Source of the DNA: Candidatus Saccharimonadota bacterium
GTDB taxonomy: Bacteria; Patescibacteriota; Saccharimonadia; Saccharimonadales; Saccharimonadaceae
Length of the DNA stretch: 64,000 bases
Direction of reading: 5' to 3'
Assembly (NCBI GenBank): GCA_017431955.1
Contig: JAFRKC010000005.1
Span: forward strand, 169,954 to 233,953
In this document: positions 7,906-17,061 of the stretch, in pieces
Position numbering within the stretch: the first letter of the stretch is position 1
Layout: the number at the start of each line of letters is the position of its first letter
Translations under genes and position numbers: made by a program
Notes under the pieces: generated by a model
What the model saw: the letters and a program-made list of their open reading frames with translations, nothing else
Told to the model about the DNA's origin: nothing
Database searches by the model: none

Positions 7906-10413
7906 CTAATGTTTGATTTTTTTGTGCAATTCGACCGTAACAAATGGAACGATGAAAGAAATTATTACGACGATGATGAGAGGGATGATTGGCACCGTGG
8001 AAACATGAAGTAGCGCGCCAAGTGGACCGAAGATAGCTAGGCTTTGAAGAATGGCTGCTGCGGCTAAAGAGAAGAGGAAGCTGTTGTTTTTGGCTTTTAG
8101 TCTAGAAATGGCAGATTCATGAATGCCGCGAACGGTGAAGGCATTAGTCCATTGCATTACGACGAGGGCGATGAAGGCTAAGGTATTGGATTGCTCGTGC
8201 GTTAAGAATTGGCTAGAGATGTAGTAAGTGCCAAGAGTGATGATGGCCATGGTGATAGCGATGATAATCATGCGTTTGATGAGGTAACTGGAAAGAATTG
8301 GCGCGTCCTTTGGTTCTGGTTTGCGCTTAAGATAGTGTTTTTCTGATGGCTCGAGGCCAATTGGGATAACCATGAGCGAGTCGGTGACTAAGTTGATCCA
8401 GAGAATCTGAATTGGATAAAGTAGTTGTTCTCCGCCAAAGACGAGTGCGCCAACCATGGTAAGAACTTCACCGGCGTTAGTAGCAAGGAGATAAACTAAC
8501 ATGCGACGAATGTTGGCTAGGATAATGCGGCCTTCGTGCATGGCTTCAATGATGTTTTTAAAGTTGTTATCTAGAAGTACTATATCGCCAGCATCTTGTA
8601 CGATGGCGGGGCCGTCGCCCATAGCAATGCCAACGTGGGCGTTAGTGAGGGCCGGAACGTCGTTGACACCGTCGCCGGTCATAGCAACAATTTCATTCTT
8701 TTTAATAGCGGTTAAGATTCTGAATTTATCTTCTGGTGTAACGCGAGCAAAAACCATAGTTTTTTTGGCAATTTCTTCTAGATCCTCATCTGGTATATTG
8801 CCCATTCTGGAACAATCGAAAACTTGTGCAAAGTCATTAACTAACCCAAGTTTTTTACCAATAGCAAAGGCGGTTTGAGCATGGTCTCCGGTGACCATCT
8901 TTACTTTGATTCCGGCGGCGGTAGCTTGTTTGATGGCTGGAATAGCTTCGGTCCTAACTGAGTCGGCGATAGCAATAAGCCCCCTAAAAGCAAATAAGTC
9001 TTTTTTACTAAGGCGATTTAGCTCATTAATTTCGTGTTCCAGCTTGGCGGTTGCTACAGCAATGACTTTATAGCCGGCGTTACTAAATTCTTCTAGTTTG
9101 GCCTCGGCTTCTTCACGGTTTTTTTCGCTGATTTTGCATTTTTCGAAGATAGTTTCTGGTGCACCTTTAACAACTAGATTTAGGGCTCCGGTTTTAGTTT
9201 CATATAAGTTTCCAGAGACTTTAAGAGATTGGTCAAAAGCGTAACTATGGACCGGGCCGGTGTCGGTGAGATATGATTTGTGAGCTTTGATATAGTCCCA
9301 AATTGCCGAGTCTAGTGGATCGGTTGACTCCGCGAATGGCAGAGCAGATTTAGCAACAACTTCGAGGAAATTTTTATCAGAATTTTTAGCCGACCAGTGT
9401 TCTTGAAGAGATAACTTATTTTCGGTGAGGGTTCCAGTTTTGTCGGATGCAATAGTAGTGACGATGCCAATAGACTGAATAGCTCGCATTTCTTTGATTA
9501 GCGCGCGTTTTTTAGCCATACGGCGAGCGCCAAAGGCAAGTATAATTGAAATGGCTACTGGTAAGCCTTCTGGAACGGCTGAAACGATCATGGCTAGGGT
9601 GAACTCTGCAGCAGAGAAAAAACTGATACCATTCGCAAGCTGAATAATCAGGATGAGAATTGCTAGCGATACTACTACGATAGCGATTCTAACCACAAAT
9701 TTATTGATTTTGTCTTGGATTGGGCTAGATGATTCGGCAGACGAAGCAAGTGAGGCGATTTGACCGTATTCGGTATTGTTACCAGTTGCCGTGACGAGCA
9801 TTTTGCCAGAGCCGGTTAGAATGAAGGAGCCAGAGAAAAGGATGTTTCGTTGTTCATAGACTTTTTTGTCGCCAGAGATAGCTTTGGCGTCTTTGGCGAT
9901 AGCGTCGGATTCGCCGGTGAGCATAGATTCGTTGGCGAGCAGGCCGGATTCTTCGATGATGCGACCATCGGCTGGAACGCGATCCCCTTCTTTGAAGATA
10001 ACAATATCGCCAGGAACTAGTTCGTCTGCATCGATTTCGATTTCTTCATGGTCTCTTAGTACAGTGATTTGGTGGACGGTTTGAGCGTGCAGGCTGCGTA
10101 AAACGCGTTCGGTAGAAAAGTCTTGAATATAATAAATAGTGGCGTCGACTACGATAATTACGGCAATAATAGTGACTTCGGCCCAATCCTGTTGGATGGC
10201 AGACAGAATCATTGCAGAGATAAGAATGATCATAAAAACATCGATAAATGGTTCGAGGATTTTCTTCCAAAGTGGGGTGCTTTTAATATCAAGAACGTTT
10301 TTGCCGTATTTTTTTTGACGTCTTTTTACTTCTGGACTTAGTAGCCCAGTTTTTAGATTGGTTTTTAAGAGATCGAGACTTTCTTTAACAGTTTGATTAT
10401 AGAAATTGGGCAT
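7906..10413 (-). CDS. P-type cation-transporting ATPase, SERCA/PMCA-like (probable Ca2+ pump)
   Basis: Ion pump of the P2 class, probably exporting Ca2+ from the cytoplasm. The 835-residue product shows the actuator TGES motif near residue 168, phosphorylation site DKTGTLT near 327, nucleotide-domain TGDHAQTA, and hinge TGDGVND near 583. Ion-site motifs match calcium pumps: PEGLP in M4 (about residue 280), LATNAGEV in M5 and NLVTD in M6. The N-terminal cation-ATPase domain precedes M1. Single-gene unit; no Shine-Dalgarno site, but TATACT ends 6 bases before the ATG (10420-10425). Mn2+ or another divalent ion cannot be excluded. Confidence 0.92.
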   Translation of the reverse strand: MPNFYNQTVKESLDLLKTNLKTGLLSPEVKRRQKKYGKNVLDIKSTPLWKKILEPFIDVFMIILISAMILSAIQQDWAEVTIIAVIIVVDATIYYIQDFSTERVLRSLHAQTVHQITVLRDHEEIEIDADELVPGDIVIFKEGDRVPADGRIIEESGLLANESMLTGESDAIAKDAKAISGDKKVYEQRNILFSGSFILTGSGKMLVTATGNNTEYGQIASLASSAESSSPIQDKINKFVVRIAIVVVSLAILILIIQLANGISFFSAAEFTLAMIVSAVPEGLPVAISIILAFGARRMAKKRALIKEMRAIQSIGIVTTIASDKTGTLTENKLSLQEHWSAKNSDKNFLEVVAKSALPFAESTDPLDSAIWDYIKAHKSYLTDTGPVHSYAFDQSLKVSGNLYETKTGALNLVVKGAPETIFEKCKISEKNREEAEAKLEEFSNAGYKVIAVATAKLEHEINELNRLSKKDLFAFRGLIAIADSVRTEAIPAIKQATAAGIKVKMVTGDHAQTAFAIGKKLGLVNDFAQVFDCSRMGNIPDEDLEEIAKKTMVFARVTPEDKFRILTAIKKNEIVAMTGDGVNDVPALTNAHVGIAMGDGPAIVQDAGDIVLLDNNFKNIIEAMHEGRIILANIRRMLVYLLATNAGEVLTMVGALVFGGEQLLYPIQILWINLVTDSLMVIPIGLEPSEKHYLKRKPEPKDAPILSSYLIKRMIIIAITMAIITLGTYYISSQFLTHEQSNTLAFIALVVMQWTNAFTVRGIHESAISRLKAKNNSFLFSLAAAAILQSLAIFGPLGALLHVSTVPIIPLIIVVIISFIVPFVTVELHKKIKH

Positions 10414-10419
10414 ATTTTA

Positions 10420-10425
10420 AGTATA
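10420..10425 (-). promoter_or_regulatory. -10 box of the P-type ATPase gene
   Basis: TATACT on the minus strand ending 6 bases before the ATG at 10413. The -35 region is poor. Predicted leaderless start. Confidence 0.45.
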
Positions 10426-10540
10426 ACCGATTTGAGATAGTTTTGGAAGTAAAGGCAAACTGGTTGTGTTTGTTTTTTAGGGGTGGATATGATATAACAA
10501 GATAGAATTTTCAAAAAATTGTACGTTAGGAGTGATATGA

Positions 10541-11089
10541 TTGAAACATTTTGTCCGTTTGATGTTTGTGGCGGTGTCTCTGCTGGCCACATTTGTGGTT
10601 TTTAAGGTTGATATTTTGTCTTTAGCAAAGGAAAGTTGGTTTTCTTACGAAGAAGATAAGGCGGCACAGGTCAGTGAAGGTGGCCGTTTAGTTGATTTTC
10701 AGGATGAAACGTATTGGGATGGCGATACTTTTTTTCTAAGTAAGTATGCAGAAGACTTGGGTTTTGTTTTGGTGTCTGATAAACGTGAGGGGCAATCGGC
10801 GGTTTGGCGCTGTGGTGCTAGACGGTTTGCTATTGATGATGATGGCAACATGTGGATTAGCATAGTCGGTGATGAATGGGATGATTTAACTACCAAAAAT
10901 GATTATGTAGTCTATGGTTATTCAATTGATTATGGTAATGGCATCATCAGAAATGTGAATGAAGAGACAGTGTTATATTTTGCCTCTTCGATGCTTAACT
11001 TACGGAAAAATGATAATTTGCGTGATGCGGCTGGCGCTGTGCGCGCAGATATCGATAATTATCACACCATGAAGAAAGGCGCTTTTTAG
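10541..11089 (+). CDS. Small exported or membrane-anchored protein of unknown function
   Basis: Not recognised. The 182-residue product starts with a Lys/Arg-containing N-terminus and one hydrophobic segment (about residues 6-26) with no lipobox cysteine, so it is probably a signal anchor. The rest is a soluble acidic domain with many Trp and Tyr. The start is TTG at 10541: the upstream codon is a stop, and AGGAG lies 8 bases before it. The nearby ATG at 10537 opens only a 22-codon frame. A plausible promoter is TTGTTT-17-TATAAC just upstream. The stop codon lies inside the intrinsic terminator. Confidence 0.7.
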   Translation: MKHFVRLMFVAVSLLATFVVFKVDILSLAKESWFSYEEDKAAQVSEGGRLVDFQDETYWDGDTFFLSKYAEDLGFVLVSDKREGQSAVWRCGARRFAIDDDGNMWISIVGDEWDDLTTKNDYVVYGYSIDYGNGIIRNVNEETVLYFASSMLNLRKNDNLRDAAGAVRADIDNYHTMKKGAF

Positions 11090-11098
11090 CGCCTTTTT
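11074..11098 (+). terminator. Intrinsic terminator overlapping the stop codon of the 10541 gene
   Basis: Stem AGGCGC (11077-11082), loop TTTTTA, stem GCGCCT (11089-11094), flanked by A and T runs. The TAG stop (11087-11089) is in the loop and second arm. It may also end transcripts of the convergent gene at 11110-14217. Confidence 0.85.
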
Positions 11099-11109
11099 GC
11101 TGATTAATT

Positions 11110-14100
11110 TTAGACGGTAGCGGTGCGATTTCTGATGTCGTTGTAGACGATTGCGTATTGCAAAATAACGTTTTCAGATTCTGCGGCAACGTTGCTTCCG
11201 GTATCGATGTAAGTTTTCTTGGTGTAATCTGTGTCGTCATCACCAAACACGTAGCGAGTGGATGGATCGTAGTCGGCGATGTAATTTAAATAATCTATGG
11301 CGTCTAGCGTTGCGACAACGGTTTCTTTAGTAAGGCCAGAATAGCGAGCGAGAATACCTTCGTAGGAATTATCAAGCGGATGTTCAGCATAGTATTCTTC
11401 AAGGAAAGCGACTTCGGCGGAAGTATAGTTCGGGTCGATGCTCTCCATTAGACGTTGATCTTCAAGGAAACGTTGATAATATTCACCTTCGTTGGCCCAA
11501 TTTGGCGTTGAAGTGGAATGGCTGTTTGATGTGTTTCCGGTTACGCAGGATTCTCCAGTTATCCAACCAAGATTATTTGCGGTGTTGGCATTTTGAACTA
11601 CATCTACTAAGTCCCCTATTATAGGTACACTCCCTACTATTGCATTACTAGTAGTGTCTACAGCTTCCGATCCACTTTCAACTGATAGAATGGTGAGTTG
11701 ATTCGAGATGTTTTGGTCGGCAAATCCAAAGCTTGATGTTCTCTCGCTACAGTATAGTATATATTTGCCTAGATTGGAATCTTTATCAATTTTCGGATTG
11801 TCATTTTCGTCGAAATCCGAAAAACCACCTAGGCTATCAACTGTACCCACGATATCTGCTGGGTGTTCGTTCATGGTTTTACTGCCAACGTCAGTTATGA
11901 TATATGGATTACAGTATGCATCGCCAACGGCGCCGATAGACTCTAAATACGGACAGTTTCCGGTGTCTTCGATCATTTTGGTGGCTGTGACGGCAGAAGC
12001 TGATGGAAGTATTGACGTGAGTGAGTTCCTAGTAATGTTCCCAATGGTGGTTATAAATCCGGACGTAGAATTGCTAGCTGTATAAAAAGAGGCGAATTTG
12101 GTGAGTAGTGAACCGAGAAAAGTATATTGTGAAGTGATATCGAACGGGCTGCGGTTGGCGCGTTCATATTCAGCATTATCGGCAATTATTTTCTCATGTT
12201 CTACGGTATAGGCTAGAAGACCGTCCTTATCTGTTAAAGATCCGCCGCCAGATCGATGATTACCGCTCATGTACATGTTGGCTCCAGAAACGAGCGCATT
12301 TCCCAAATCTTCGCCAGCTAAGTCACTGATTAAGTCTCTTGTCAGCGCTGCGGTAATTTTTGGAACTAATAGTTTGATTGCAATAGTAACGCCTGCGGCA
12401 AGTCCTACGGCTACTACTGCGCCCTTCACGGCGTCTTTTATAAGATTACCGATGCCGCCAGTTGTTATGAGCAGGGCGATGGTGACCCCTGCGCTTGCTG
12501 CTGCTACTGCTAATTTTGCTGCAGTACAACCAATGAATGCCCCAGCGCTTAACCCCAAGCCACCCAATATATTATCGAAACTACCCTGTATATTGAAAGA
12601 TTGAACACTCGGGTCACTTTGATCGACTGGGGTGTTTCCATATAATGCTGCTATGCCAGAAGATTGCATTGCTGAAACATTTTCTTTGACAGTGTGCTCT
12701 GTTAAGTTATAATCTTCGCTGTCGTCAGTCTCTGTGATAATTCCACCATTATCGTCGGAAAGGCTCCAACTTTTAGTATTTGTAGTGGTGACTAAAGACT
12801 GAGATAATACATGGATGGGTGAATCGACACCTTCTCCATATTGAGTTTTCTGTATGGCTTCTGTAAAACTAGAAATTAATTTAACGATTTGCAACCCTTC
12901 TGCCGCCGCTACTAATACACCAACCGTACCAATAACTCCGGCGATTGCACATGCGACATTCGTACCAGCTTGAGCGCCGTTTATAGCCGCTGCCGCTTTT
13001 GTTATTTTTGCAGTTTTTGCCTTAATTTCATCAGCGTCCATGTCGGTCTTAAAAGAAGTGTCTTCTTTTGCTTTTGTGTCAGTCTCTTCTTTTATGTCTC
13101 CAGCTTCGTTTTGCTTTTCATTGATTTCGCCAAAGTCAATAGTTCCACGCACTTCATCTGCGCCTTTATTCATGTCTGCTTTCGCTACTTCCATCTCTGC
13201 TTCCTGAGTGGTTTTAGGGGTGTTCGGTTCCGGATCTGCAGGGTCTACTCTTCCTGCTTCTCCAGATCTGGTGTTTCCAGCTTCGGCATCCTCTACTCTT
13301 TCTCGAAAATTTTTAAAGTGGTTGCGAGAAGCATCTATTCTATTGAGAAATTTGAGTGTTAGATTGTCGAACCAGGCGCCGACGGCTCCTTTCCAAGTAC
13401 GCGAAGCTTTGTTATAACCATTTTTAAAATCTGATAGCTTACTATACGCGTCATCGAATGTCATTTTTTGCCCAATCTCTACCGTCTCCCCGCTGTCTAA
13501 TGTGACCGACGTCCTTCCACTAACCGCGTCTAGTTTTTTCCCATCTGGAGAAATAAGAGTTCTTGTGGGTGATCCGTCATCGAACACGAGGTAAGTTTTC
13601 CCGTCTATTTCTACCGAGTCAATACCCTGAGCCTTAAGTTTGTTGCTTTGTTTTCCTGATAACTTAAATTTTTGACCACCAAAGACACCTCTACGAGTAG
13701 CTGGTTTTATATCGCCATTGGTTTGAAATTTCAAAAATTGTTTTGACCTTAATGCGGTACTAACATTTATGGAATCGAAATTACCAATAAATTGTGCCAC
13801 TAAGCTAAACGGCATTAAGCTTTGGCCGCCGAGCATAAGGCCGCCAACACCAAGAAAGAGTGCGATAATAGATCCGATCGGGCCGCCTTTTTTGAGCTTG
13901 CCTTTTACGTCTTTTTTCTCGGTGGCTTTTAATCCGCGGACGTTATTAATGAAGCCGCCAGCCGCTAATCCGCCGGCTTCGGCATTTAGGACGTTTTTGG
14001 CTCCGTCGCCAGTTTTGGCGATGGGGTTAGAAACGGCATCCTTTTCGGCATCACCGAGGCCTTTACTAGCTTCGCCTACTTTGGTAGCATTTTTGGATTT

Positions 14101-14217
14101 GCCACCTTCTAAAACGGTGAGATTTGGCTTGGTTGATTTATAAAAATTAGAGTCACCATAGGCGTTATCATCCTCTGGTTTAAGAGCACTAGTTCCATCA
14201 ACACGACCGTATGCCAT
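11110..14217 (-). CDS. Large multi-segment membrane protein of unknown function
   Basis: Not recognised. The 1035-residue product starts with a soluble, Asn/Lys/Gly-rich region. It has hydrophobic segments near residues 111-145, 415-450 and 550-622; the last is a block of Ala/Gly/Val helices separated by short loops. Between about 290 and 410 is a strongly charged, Lys/Glu/Asp-rich stretch likely to be helical. The C-terminal 400 residues are soluble and Ser/Thr/Asn-rich. No catalytic motif was seen. The layout (soluble-TM-charged-TM-soluble) could suit a surface or secretion-associated protein, but that is speculation. Upstream TTGTGT-17-TACAAT ends 9 bases before the ATG. Confidence 0.75.
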   Translation of the reverse strand: MAYGRVDGTSALKPEDDNAYGDSNFYKSTKPNLTVLEGGKSKNATKVGEASKGLGDAEKDAVSNPIAKTGDGAKNVLNAEAGGLAAGGFINNVRGLKATEKKDVKGKLKKGGPIGSIIALFLGVGGLMLGGQSLMPFSLVAQFIGNFDSINVSTALRSKQFLKFQTNGDIKPATRRGVFGGQKFKLSGKQSNKLKAQGIDSVEIDGKTYLVFDDGSPTRTLISPDGKKLDAVSGRTSVTLDSGETVEIGQKMTFDDAYSKLSDFKNGYNKASRTWKGAVGAWFDNLTLKFLNRIDASRNHFKNFRERVEDAEAGNTRSGEAGRVDPADPEPNTPKTTQEAEMEVAKADMNKGADEVRGTIDFGEINEKQNEAGDIKEETDTKAKEDTSFKTDMDADEIKAKTAKITKAAAAINGAQAGTNVACAIAGVIGTVGVLVAAAEGLQIVKLISSFTEAIQKTQYGEGVDSPIHVLSQSLVTTTNTKSWSLSDDNGGIITETDDSEDYNLTEHTVKENVSAMQSSGIAALYGNTPVDQSDPSVQSFNIQGSFDNILGGLGLSAGAFIGCTAAKLAVAAASAGVTIALLITTGGIGNLIKDAVKGAVVAVGLAAGVTIAIKLLVPKITAALTRDLISDLAGEDLGNALVSGANMYMSGNHRSGGGSLTDKDGLLAYTVEHEKIIADNAEYERANRSPFDITSQYTFLGSLLTKFASFYTASNSTSGFITTIGNITRNSLTSILPSASAVTATKMIEDTGNCPYLESIGAVGDAYCNPYIITDVGSKTMNEHPADIVGTVDSLGGFSDFDENDNPKIDKDSNLGKYILYCSERTSSFGFADQNISNQLTILSVESGSEAVDTTSNAIVGSVPIIGDLVDVVQNANTANNLGWITGESCVTGNTSNSHSTSTPNWANEGEYYQRFLEDQRLMESIDPNYTSAEVAFLEEYYAEHPLDNSYEGILARYSGLTKETVVATLDAIDYLNYIADYDPSTRYVFGDDDTDYTKKTYIDTGSNVAAESENVILQYAIVYNDIRNRTATV

Positions 14218-14260
14218 ATACGTTTAATTGTATAGTAAATATGTTAAAAACACAAGCGTA

Positions 14261-14289
14261 TTGACTTTTTTCGGTTTTTGTGCTATAAT
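14261..14289 (+). promoter_or_regulatory. Strong promoter of the 14296 gene
   Basis: TTGACT (14261-14266), 17-base spacer, TATAAT (14284-14289) with upstream TGC. The start codon ATG is at 14296, the expected first transcribed base. Confidence 0.85.
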
Positions 14290-14295
14290 GGGGGT

Positions 14296-14496
14296 ATGGG
14301 ACGTCAAAATAAACATCTTAAAAACCAGATATATGAACCAGAAAAATGTTGGGTGGGAGAGATTCAAAAAATTTGTTATGGTTCAAAGGAAGAGGCTGAA
14401 GTAGCGGCCAAAGTGGCTGAATATGATCATGGGGCTAAGAATCTTGGCGTTTATAAGTGTGAGTTTGGCGACCACTGGCATCTAAGTTCGAAGTAG
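14296..14496 (+). CDS. Small Cys/His protein, zinc-ribbon-like, probably from a leaderless mRNA
   Basis: 66-residue protein from the ATG at 14296. The end reads GVYKCEFGDHWHLSS, which resembles the YxCxxCxxWHL signature of a group of small bacterial zinc-ribbon proteins, but the second Cys of that pair is Gly here. Cys18 and Cys27 lie upstream, so Cys18, Cys27, Cys55, His60 and His62 could still form a metal site. Function unknown. The start at 14296 is chosen because the consensus promoter places the first transcribed base there; there is no Shine-Dalgarno site. Its last 62 bases overlap the 3' end of the convergent cutinase-VWA gene. Confidence 0.75.
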   Translation: MGRQNKHLKNQIYEPEKCWVGEIQKICYGSKEEAEVAAKVAEYDHGAKNLGVYKCEFGDHWHLSSK

Positions 14497-16459
14497 TTTT
14501 GACGATACCAGAATCCGGCGCTTTAACCGGATTATTTTTATTGTTTTGAATCTCCGAGCCTAAAGTTAAACTTTTAGTTTCTCCGCGTTCGCCATTTGCA
14601 GAATATGAGACGAGCGAGATTGTGTTTTCTCGTGTTAAATCTAGATCGGTAATAGTAAAAGTTTTTTCGGTTAATTCACCAAGTAGAGCGTCGTTTAGAA
14701 TTAGAAAAACTTTTTCGGCATCAGTAGAATAATTGATGGTCAAATCGTTGCCATTTTCAATAGTACTTTCAACTGTGATAGTGCTGGCGCTAATAGGAGA
14801 TTCTTCGGTAATAGAAATACTGGCAGACATGGTGCTAGAAAGATTATTTTCATCAACTACTTTTACTTGAACGAAGCCAGAAACTGGTGCAGTGTAAATT
14901 TTGGAAATGATTGGGTTTTCCGAGGAAGTTTCAAAAGCGCCATCACCATCTAAATCCCATTCGTAGCGTATGATTTTTGAAGTGGCGGCGGAAGAGCTGG
15001 CGTCAAAAGTTAATTTATCACCAATGATTCCCTGGTATTCGGCATTATTCAAAATGGCGGTTGGTCGTTCTAGGATGTGGGTGGTAGAAAGTTCTATTTC
15101 GTCGGTCGAGGAGAAGGTCTCGCCGCCGGTGGCTTCTGCTAAGCTAGTATAATTTTCTATGTTGCTAGGTGTTGTAATGATGTAAAAATTGACTGGGTCG
15201 ATTTCTAGACTACGTTCTATAACTTGCTCTGGAGTCGTGCCGTCTCGATCGACTTGATGATAGCCGGCATCGGTGAGAATTACGATACTTTTTGTGGCGC
15301 CAGGTTTCCAGTTTTCGGTATTTAAGGCTTTGAGTGCGGCCGACATGGCAGATTCCAATGTGTCGCCACCGCCAGAAACGGTAATTGAGTTAATTTTTTC
15401 GACGAAAGTTTCTATAGTACAGGTGTCAAAACCGCAATGCCTAACCGGTTCGAATGGGTCGTCTAAATCTCGATATTCATAAAGCGCGATACGCCCGCCG
15501 GAATTGATGGCTTCTTGAGCTAGTCTGATGCCTTCGGATTTGTATTGGTCGATTAGGCCAGACATTGAACCTGTGGAGTCAATCAAAACTGCGACGTCGT
15601 GAACAGGGGCGTCTATTTCTACTTTGGTGATTTTATCGGGAAAAGTATCGGCGAGCCTGTTGTTGATGATTTTTGCAAGTTTTTCGTATAAACCATCAGA
15701 GATGTAAGAAATGTGGCCTTGCAGTGGGTCGAAAATATAAAAATGTCTGCTGCACATAATATCTAAGTAATTGCACCAAGCGCCAAGTTTGCCACTAAAA
15801 CTGGTTGGCCGGTAGGGGTCGTTTTTGCCCAGCAGGCCTTCGTAAGCTCTGCAATCTGGCACAAAGGTGCGATATTCGGACAAGTTTTCGCCACGGCAGG
15901 CATTAGGAAAAAGACCATAACCTTCTGGTAGATAAAGTTTTGGATCGCCAAGAGTGGCGGCGTAGATAATTTTAGACGAATCGATGTCTTGAAGAGCGGT
16001 AGATACGACCAGGCCGCCCTGAGAATAGCCAGCTAGGACAAATTTCGTGTTTTCGCAAGTGGTGTTAATAGAATTTATGTATGCCGAAAGTTCTTCTTTG
16101 CCAGCTTTGACACTTTCGCCAAAAGCATAGGACCCACCAGCACCGGCCGCTGCGCCGATGGTGGTAATAGTATGTTCAACGGTGTCGATGCCAATGGCTA
16201 TGGCGGGATATTGGTAGTCTCCTTGCATTTCTGACCCAAGTTCATAAAAATCGTATTTTAAAGTGTCATCCGGGATGTTTTCTTCTATTTTAGTTTTAAA
16301 TTCTTGGTAGCTGACATCATTTAGAGCTTCGCCGGAGCCTCTTGCAAAGACAAAAATAACGTCGTTACAGCTGGCTGCTCTGGCTGAATTTAAAAATGGA
16401 AAAAATAATGTGGCGGGGACGATTAAAAGGCCCGAAAGAATAAATTTTAAAGATTTCAT
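14435..16459 (-). CDS. Secreted cutinase-like hydrolase fused to VWA and PKD-like domains
   Basis: 674-residue exported protein. A signal peptide (about residues 1-29, ending SARA-A) is followed by a cutinase-like serine hydrolase (about 30-275) with the family's FARGSGE start, nucleophile GYSQGG, Asp in VPDCRAYEG and His in GHISYISDG. A von Willebrand A domain (about 285-480) has an intact MIDAS motif LIDSTGSMS. A PKD-like domain (about 490-560) contains RYEWDLDGDG, and a last beta-rich segment follows. The tail contains APDSG but no hydrophobic anchor, so cell-wall attachment is uncertain. Start follows GAGGAG. Likely role: an adhesive surface esterase or lipase; substrate unknown. Confidence 0.85.
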   Translation of the reverse strand: MKSLKFILSGLLIVPATLFFPFLNSARAASCNDVIFVFARGSGEALNDVSYQEFKTKIEENIPDDTLKYDFYELGSEMQGDYQYPAIAIGIDTVEHTITTIGAAAGAGGSYAFGESVKAGKEELSAYINSINTTCENTKFVLAGYSQGGLVVSTALQDIDSSKIIYAATLGDPKLYLPEGYGLFPNACRGENLSEYRTFVPDCRAYEGLLGKNDPYRPTSFSGKLGAWCNYLDIMCSRHFYIFDPLQGHISYISDGLYEKLAKIINNRLADTFPDKITKVEIDAPVHDVAVLIDSTGSMSGLIDQYKSEGIRLAQEAINSGGRIALYEYRDLDDPFEPVRHCGFDTCTIETFVEKINSITVSGGGDTLESAMSAALKALNTENWKPGATKSIVILTDAGYHQVDRDGTTPEQVIERSLEIDPVNFYIITTPSNIENYTSLAEATGGETFSSTDEIELSTTHILERPTAILNNAEYQGIIGDKLTFDASSSAATSKIIRYEWDLDGDGAFETSSENPIISKIYTAPVSGFVQVKVVDENNLSSTMSASISITEESPISASTITVESTIENGNDLTINYSTDAEKVFLILNDALLGELTEKTFTITDLDLTRENTISLVSYSANGERGETKSLTLGSEIQNNKNNPVKAPDSGIVKTTSNLDASGRQTHTYKRQDS

Positions 16460-16524
16460 AACTCCTCTTTTTTAAGTTTTGAGAGGAGTTTAAAGAACTC
16501 AATAAAAAACTACAACCTTAAGCA

Positions 16525-16552
16525 CAAAAAACCGGGCCTGGAAGCCCGGTTC
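16525..16552 (-). terminator. Intrinsic terminator of the DUF4870-like gene
   Basis: Stem AACCGGGC / GCCCGGTT with a short loop; on the minus strand it is followed by a T run (complement of the A run at 16525-16530). Confidence 0.85.
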
Positions 16553-16564
16553 TTTAAAATCGAA

Positions 16565-16969
16565 TTATTTGACGATTTTGATTTTGCCAACAACTGGAAG
16601 TTTTTTAGCTTCGCCGCTGCAAGCTTGGACGATGCCCATGATGGACATGACGAGGAAGAAGATTGAACAGGCCCAACCGATGACGCCGATAATAGGAAGA
16701 ATGGTAAATAACAAGAACAGATTAAGGCTAGCAGCAGCTATACCGGAGATGATACCGGAGATGATGCCGATGCCAACGCCAACAATGACTTCGCAGAGGA
16801 AGAGATTAATACCTTGTTTGGCGTGATAAACAACAAATTTGTTTTTCTTTTCGGCGAAGAATGGGATAAGGCTAAGAATACCGATATAAGCGAGAACGCT
16901 CATGCCTTTGCCGGATTCCTTTTCTTCTTTAGTAAATTTATCTGCTGGTTTTGCAGGTGCAGTTTCCAT
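16565..16969 (-). CDS. DUF4870/Tic20-like small membrane protein
   Basis: 134-residue protein with a charged, Lys/Glu-rich N-terminal 20 residues, then three to four hydrophobic segments. The segment FVVYHAKQGINLF between the first two helices is the recognisable signature of the DUF4870 group. Function is unknown in the family. Start codon follows TTGGAG 7 bases upstream. Single-gene unit with its own terminator. Family assignment is fairly firm, role is not. Confidence 0.8.
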   Translation of the reverse strand: METAPAKPADKFTKEEKESGKGMSVLAYIGILSLIPFFAEKKNKFVVYHAKQGINLFLCEVIVGVGIGIISGIISGIAAASLNLFLLFTILPIIGVIGWACSIFFLVMSIMGIVQACSGEAKKLPVVGKIKIVK

Positions 16970-17061
16970 TGAATTTCTCCAATTAGTTAATGTTAACCTG
17001 ATTATAGCACATTATTTGATTTTTGATATATTTTAAGGTAGGATAGAAAAAAGAGGTAAAA

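Noticed and set aside
10537-10605. Short ATG frame of 22 codons before the 10541 gene as a leader peptide
   Set aside because: It overlaps the coding frame in another register and shows no regulatory codon run or terminator after it.
13208-13417. Plus-strand open frames inside the 11110-14217 gene and other long opposite-strand frames
   Set aside because: They mirror well-supported genes on the other strand, lack promoters and Shine-Dalgarno sites, and have odd residue composition.
14435-14530. APDSG near the C-terminus of the cutinase-VWA protein as a sortase signal, or a frameshifted anchor
   Set aside because: No hydrophobic segment and basic tail follow in any frame; only a short polar tail is present.
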